DNA of 7,860 nt from contig DAHWBL010000460.1 in the NCBI GenBank assembly GCA_027323595.1, positions 1 to 7,860 on the forward strand, given 5' to 3'. Under the pieces are notes generated by a model, which ran no database searches, was not told the origin of the DNA, and was given only the letters and a program-made list of their open reading frames with translations. This stretch comes from Acetobacteraceae bacterium (lineage in GTDB: Bacteria; Pseudomonadota; Alphaproteobacteria; Acetobacterales; Acetobacteraceae). Made by a program: the position numbers and the translations under genes. Within the stretch, counting starts at the first letter, position 1. Every line of letters starts with the position of its first letter. Below are positions 5,893 through 7,860 of this stretch, piece after piece.

Positions 5893-6421
5893 AGACGATC
5901 TTCGCCGCGCCGTGCTGCATCTCATCGAGCGGCTCGCCGGGGACCTCGATCTCCTCGGCGCGGCCCATCTCGGCGACCAGGATCGCACCGGTGGCGAAGC
6001 GCTTGCTCCAGGCGGCGATGGCGGGCAGCAGCAGCCCGGCCTGGTAGGGCGGGTCGAGGAAGATCAGATGGAACAGCTCGCCGCCCGGCGCGGGGGCGGT
6101 GCAGTTGGCCTCGCGCACGCTGGCGATCCGCTCCATCCGGCAGATCGCGATGTTGGCGCGCAGAGCGGTGAGCGCCTCGCGGTCGTGCTAGACGAAGCTG
6201 GCGCGCGCCGCACCCCGGCTCAGCGCTTCGAGCCCGAGCGCGCCGGTGCCGGCGAACAGGTCCAGCACGTTCGCGCCGCCGAAGCGCGCCCGACCGCCCC
6301 AGGGGGCGTGCCACAGCTTGTCGAACAAAGCCTGGCGCACCCGGTCCGCGGTGGGCCGGGTGATGTCGCCATGCGGCACCCGCAGCGCGCGGCCGCGACA
6401 GGTTCCCGCGACTATGCGCAT
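5876..6421 (-). pseudogene. rsmD: rsmD, 16S rRNA (guanine966-N2)-methyltransferase, interrupted by an in-frame amber codon
   Basis: The frame from the ATG at 6419-6421 to the TGA at 5876-5878 has 181 codon positions, a normal RsmD length, but codon 78 (6188-6190) is TAG. The first half has the family start MRIVAGTCRGRALRVP, TRPTADRVRQALF (21-33) and motif I NVLDLFAGTGALGLEALSRGA (51-71). After the stop, the same frame goes on with HDREALTALRANI (79-91) and the catalytic DPPYQAG (123-129), ending in AAKIVFTRWG. The family usually reads F-[VIL]-[ED]-x-D at the break, so TAG replaces the acidic residue that holds the SAM ribose; GAG to TAG is a single change. The second half could restart at 6136 but has no ribosome site and no SAM-binding motif I. 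The intact product would methylate G966 in the 30S head. The gene is third in the minus-strand run, 13 bp after rluB. A sequencing error is the main alternative to a true lesion. Confidence 0.85.
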
Positions 6422-6434
6422 GAAAGCGGGTGCC

Positions 6435-7190
6435 TCATGGCGATGCCGGCAGCGCCTTGGGCAACTGCTCGCGCAGCACCTTGGCGGTGACCTCCTCCAC
6501 CTCGCCGGGGCGCAGCAGCCCGAGCTGGAACGGGCCGTAGGCGAGGCGGATCAGCCGGCTGACCGGCAGGCCCAGATGCGTCATCACCCGGCGGATCTCG
6601 CGGTTGCGGCCCTCGCGCAGCGCCACCGTGAGCCAGGCGTTGCGCCCCTTCACGGAATCGAGCATCGCCTCGATCGGGCCGTAGCGCACCCCCTCCACCG
6701 TCACCCCATCGGCGAGCCGGGCGAGTGCCGCGGGATCGGGGTTGCCATGCACCCGCACGCGGTAGCGGCGCAGCCAGCCATTGGCCGGCAGTTCGAGCTG
6801 GCGGGCGAGCGCGCCGTCGTTGGTGAGCAGCAGCAGCCCCTCGGAATTGAGATCGAGCCTTCCGACGCTGACCACCCGGCCGAGTTCCTTGGGCAGTGCC
6901 GCGAACACGGTGGGGCGGCCCTCGGGGTCGCGGTGGGTGGTCACCAGCCCCTCGGGCTTGTGGTAGCGGAACAGCCTGGCCCGCGCCGGTGGGTCGATCA
7001 GCTTGCGGTCCACCGTCACCAGGTCGCCGGCGGTGACGAAGGTGGCGGGCTGGGTGACCGGCGCGTTGTTCAGCCGCACGCGGCCCTCGGCGATCATGCG
7101 CTCGACATCGCGGCGGCTGGCCACGCCTGCATGGGCCAGCCATTTGGCGATGCGCTCGCCGCGCGGGGGCTGGTCAGGCGCGGCGGTCAT
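6435..7190 (-). CDS. rluB: 23S rRNA pseudouridine synthase, RluB/RsuA family
   Basis: A 251-residue RNA-modifying enzyme that turns a specific rRNA uridine into pseudouridine; the RluB type acts on the peptidyl-transferase region of 23S rRNA. An S4 RNA-binding domain comes first (about 11-58: GERIAKWLAHAGVASRRDVE, then MIAEGRVRLN). The catalytic domain begins with RYHKPEGLVTTHRDPEGRPTV (75-95) and has the signature GRLDLNSEGLLLLTNDG (110-126), where D113 is the catalytic aspartate. The closing EGRNREIRRVMTHLGLPVSRLIR (193-215) is a family hallmark. The frame is open further upstream, but that sequence lies inside the amidotransferase gene; the ATG at 7188-7190 overlaps that gene's TGA by 4 nt (ATGA), which implies translational coupling. 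RsuA and RluE/F are the alternatives within the family; RluB is the usual alphaproteobacterial assignment. Confidence 0.92.
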   Translation of the reverse strand: MTAAPDQPPRGERIAKWLAHAGVASRRDVERMIAEGRVRLNNAPVTQPATFVTAGDLVTVDRKLIDPPARARLFRYHKPEGLVTTHRDPEGRPTVFAALPKELGRVVSVGRLDLNSEGLLLLTNDGALARQLELPANGWLRRYRVRVHGNPDPAALARLADGVTVEGVRYGPIEAMLDSVKGRNAWLTVALREGRNREIRRVMTHLGLPVSRLIRLAYGPFQLGLLRPGEVEEVTAKVLREQLPKALPASP

Positions 7191-7860
7191 TGGGTCGCCG
7201 CCAGAAATGCGTGGAAAATCCTGGCGTCGCCCGGATCGATCAGGAATTCGGGGTGCCATTGCAGGCCCAGCGCGAACCCGTGCGCGCGCGATTCGATCGC
7301 CTCGATCACCCCGTCGGGGGCCACCGCGCAAACCATCGCCGCCGCGCCCGGATCGGCCACCGCCTGATGGTGGGCGGAATTCACCGCCATGCGCGGCGCG
7401 CCCACGATCGCGTGCAGCCTGGTGCCGGGCAGGATGGCGACGTCATGGCCCGGCTCATGGCGGGGGTTCATCTGTTCATGCTCCAGCGCGCCGTCGATGG
7501 CGTCGGGGATGTGCTGGATCAGGCTGCCGCCCAGGGCGACCGCCAGCAATTGCTCGCCGCCGCAGATGCCCAGCACCGGCATGCCGCGGTCCAGCGCGCC
7601 GCGCAGCAGCGCCAGCTCGGCCTCGGTGCGGCTCTGCTTCAGCGTGACCGTGGCGTGCCGGCCGGGCGCGCCATAGAGCGCGGGATCGACATCGAAATTG
7701 CCGCCGGTGACGACCAGCGCGTCGATCGCGTCCAGCATGTCGGCGGCGAGCGCGGGCAGATGCGGCAACGCCAGCGGCACCCCGCCGGCGGCGGCGATGG
7801 CGCCGGCATAGTTCTCCCGCAGGGCGTACCAGGGATAGTGCGAGTAGCCGCCAGGGCTCT
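7187..7860 (-). CDS. Class I glutamine amidotransferase, gamma-glutamyl-GABA hydrolase (PuuD/peptidase C26) type, N-terminus cut by the window edge
   Basis: The visible 223 residues begin with PGGYSHYPWYALRENYAGAI, typical of the N-terminal part of the PuuD-like family, so the true start lies beyond the right edge; the GTG at 7778-7780 is internal. The nucleophile is C99 (visible-part numbering) in VLGICGGEQLL, and the dyad is H202 and E204 in LQWHPEF. Other family blocks are ALVVTGGNFDVDP (47-59) and VNSAHHQAV (159-167). PuuD itself has Arg after the nucleophile (CRG); this protein has Gly (CGG), so it belongs to a different subgroup and the substrate may differ from gamma-glutamyl-GABA. The fold is cytoplasmic and hydrolyses gamma-glutamyl amide bonds. 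It is first of the visible minus-strand run and overlaps rluB by 4 nt, though no functional tie between them is known. Confidence 0.9.
   Translation of the reverse strand, partial: SPGGYSHYPWYALRENYAGAIAAAGGVPLALPHLPALAADMLDAIDALVVTGGNFDVDPALYGAPGRHATVTLKQSRTEAELALLRGALDRGMPVLGICGGEQLLAVALGGSLIQHIPDAIDGALEHEQMNPRHEPGHDVAILPGTRLHAIVGAPRMAVNSAHHQAVADPGAAAMVCAVAPDGVIEAIESRAHGFALGLQWHPEFLIDPGDARIFHAFLAATQ

Noticed and set aside
4903..5988. A 361-codon minus-strand frame opposite the DNA methyltransferase
   Set aside because: It lies antisense to a complete methyltransferase with all motifs and resembles no family.
5876..6136. The downstream rsmD fragment as an independent 86-residue gene
   Set aside because: It continues the rsmD frame exactly, contains only the DPPY half of the enzyme, lacks the SAM-binding motif I and has no ribosome site before its ATG.
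6246..7367. A 373-codon plus-strand frame opposite rsmD, rluB and the amidotransferase
   Set aside because: It is the mirror of well-supported minus-strand genes, His/Gly/Arg-rich, and has no recognisable domain.

Overview
This 7.86-kb window is very GC-rich and densely coding. The protein repertoire is alphaproteobacterial: a DUF1244 protein, an alphaproteobacterial-type Tim44/TimA inner-membrane protein next to secB, a TtuD-type glycerate kinase paired with pyruvate kinase, and SecB itself. A Rhodospirillales/Acetobacteraceae-like host is my inference from composition and gene content; I ran no search. All nine genes whose ends lie in the window stop with TGA.

Layout. (1) Positions 1-278, minus: a DUF1244 gene that runs off the left edge and is divergent from (2) a plus-strand pair, glycerate 2-kinase (358-1644) and pyruvate kinase (1655-3091), 10 bp apart. 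Together with enolase these two kinases would take D-glycerate to pyruvate. (3) Convergent to pyk, minus strand: a histidine-phosphatase-family gene (4280-3693) followed by secB (3622-3113). (4) Divergent from the phosphatase, plus strand: the Tim44/TimA-like protein (4385-5047), and 11 bp later a beta-class DNA methyltransferase with a TSPPY motif (5059-5892) and no restriction partner in view. (5) A minus-strand run from the right edge: a class I glutamine amidotransferase of the PuuD/peptidase C26 type (partial), rluB-type 23S rRNA pseudouridine synthase (4-nt overlap), then rsmD (16S rRNA m2G966 methyltransferase). The rsmD frame overlaps the end of the DNA methyltransferase by 17 bp.

The most striking anomaly is in rsmD. 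An otherwise complete, normal-length reading frame carries a single in-frame amber codon at 6188-6190, at the place where the family has the acidic SAM-binding residue after the second strand. Either the gene is newly broken, the base is a sequencing error, or the stop is read through. Other points worth checking are the solitary methyltransferase behind the Tim44 gene, the residues in pyruvate kinase that predict potassium independence, and the phosphatase between secB and the Tim44 gene. I see no mobile element, CRISPR array, tRNA or rRNA, and no stretch over 300 bp without a gene. Most of the window is ordinary housekeeping sequence.
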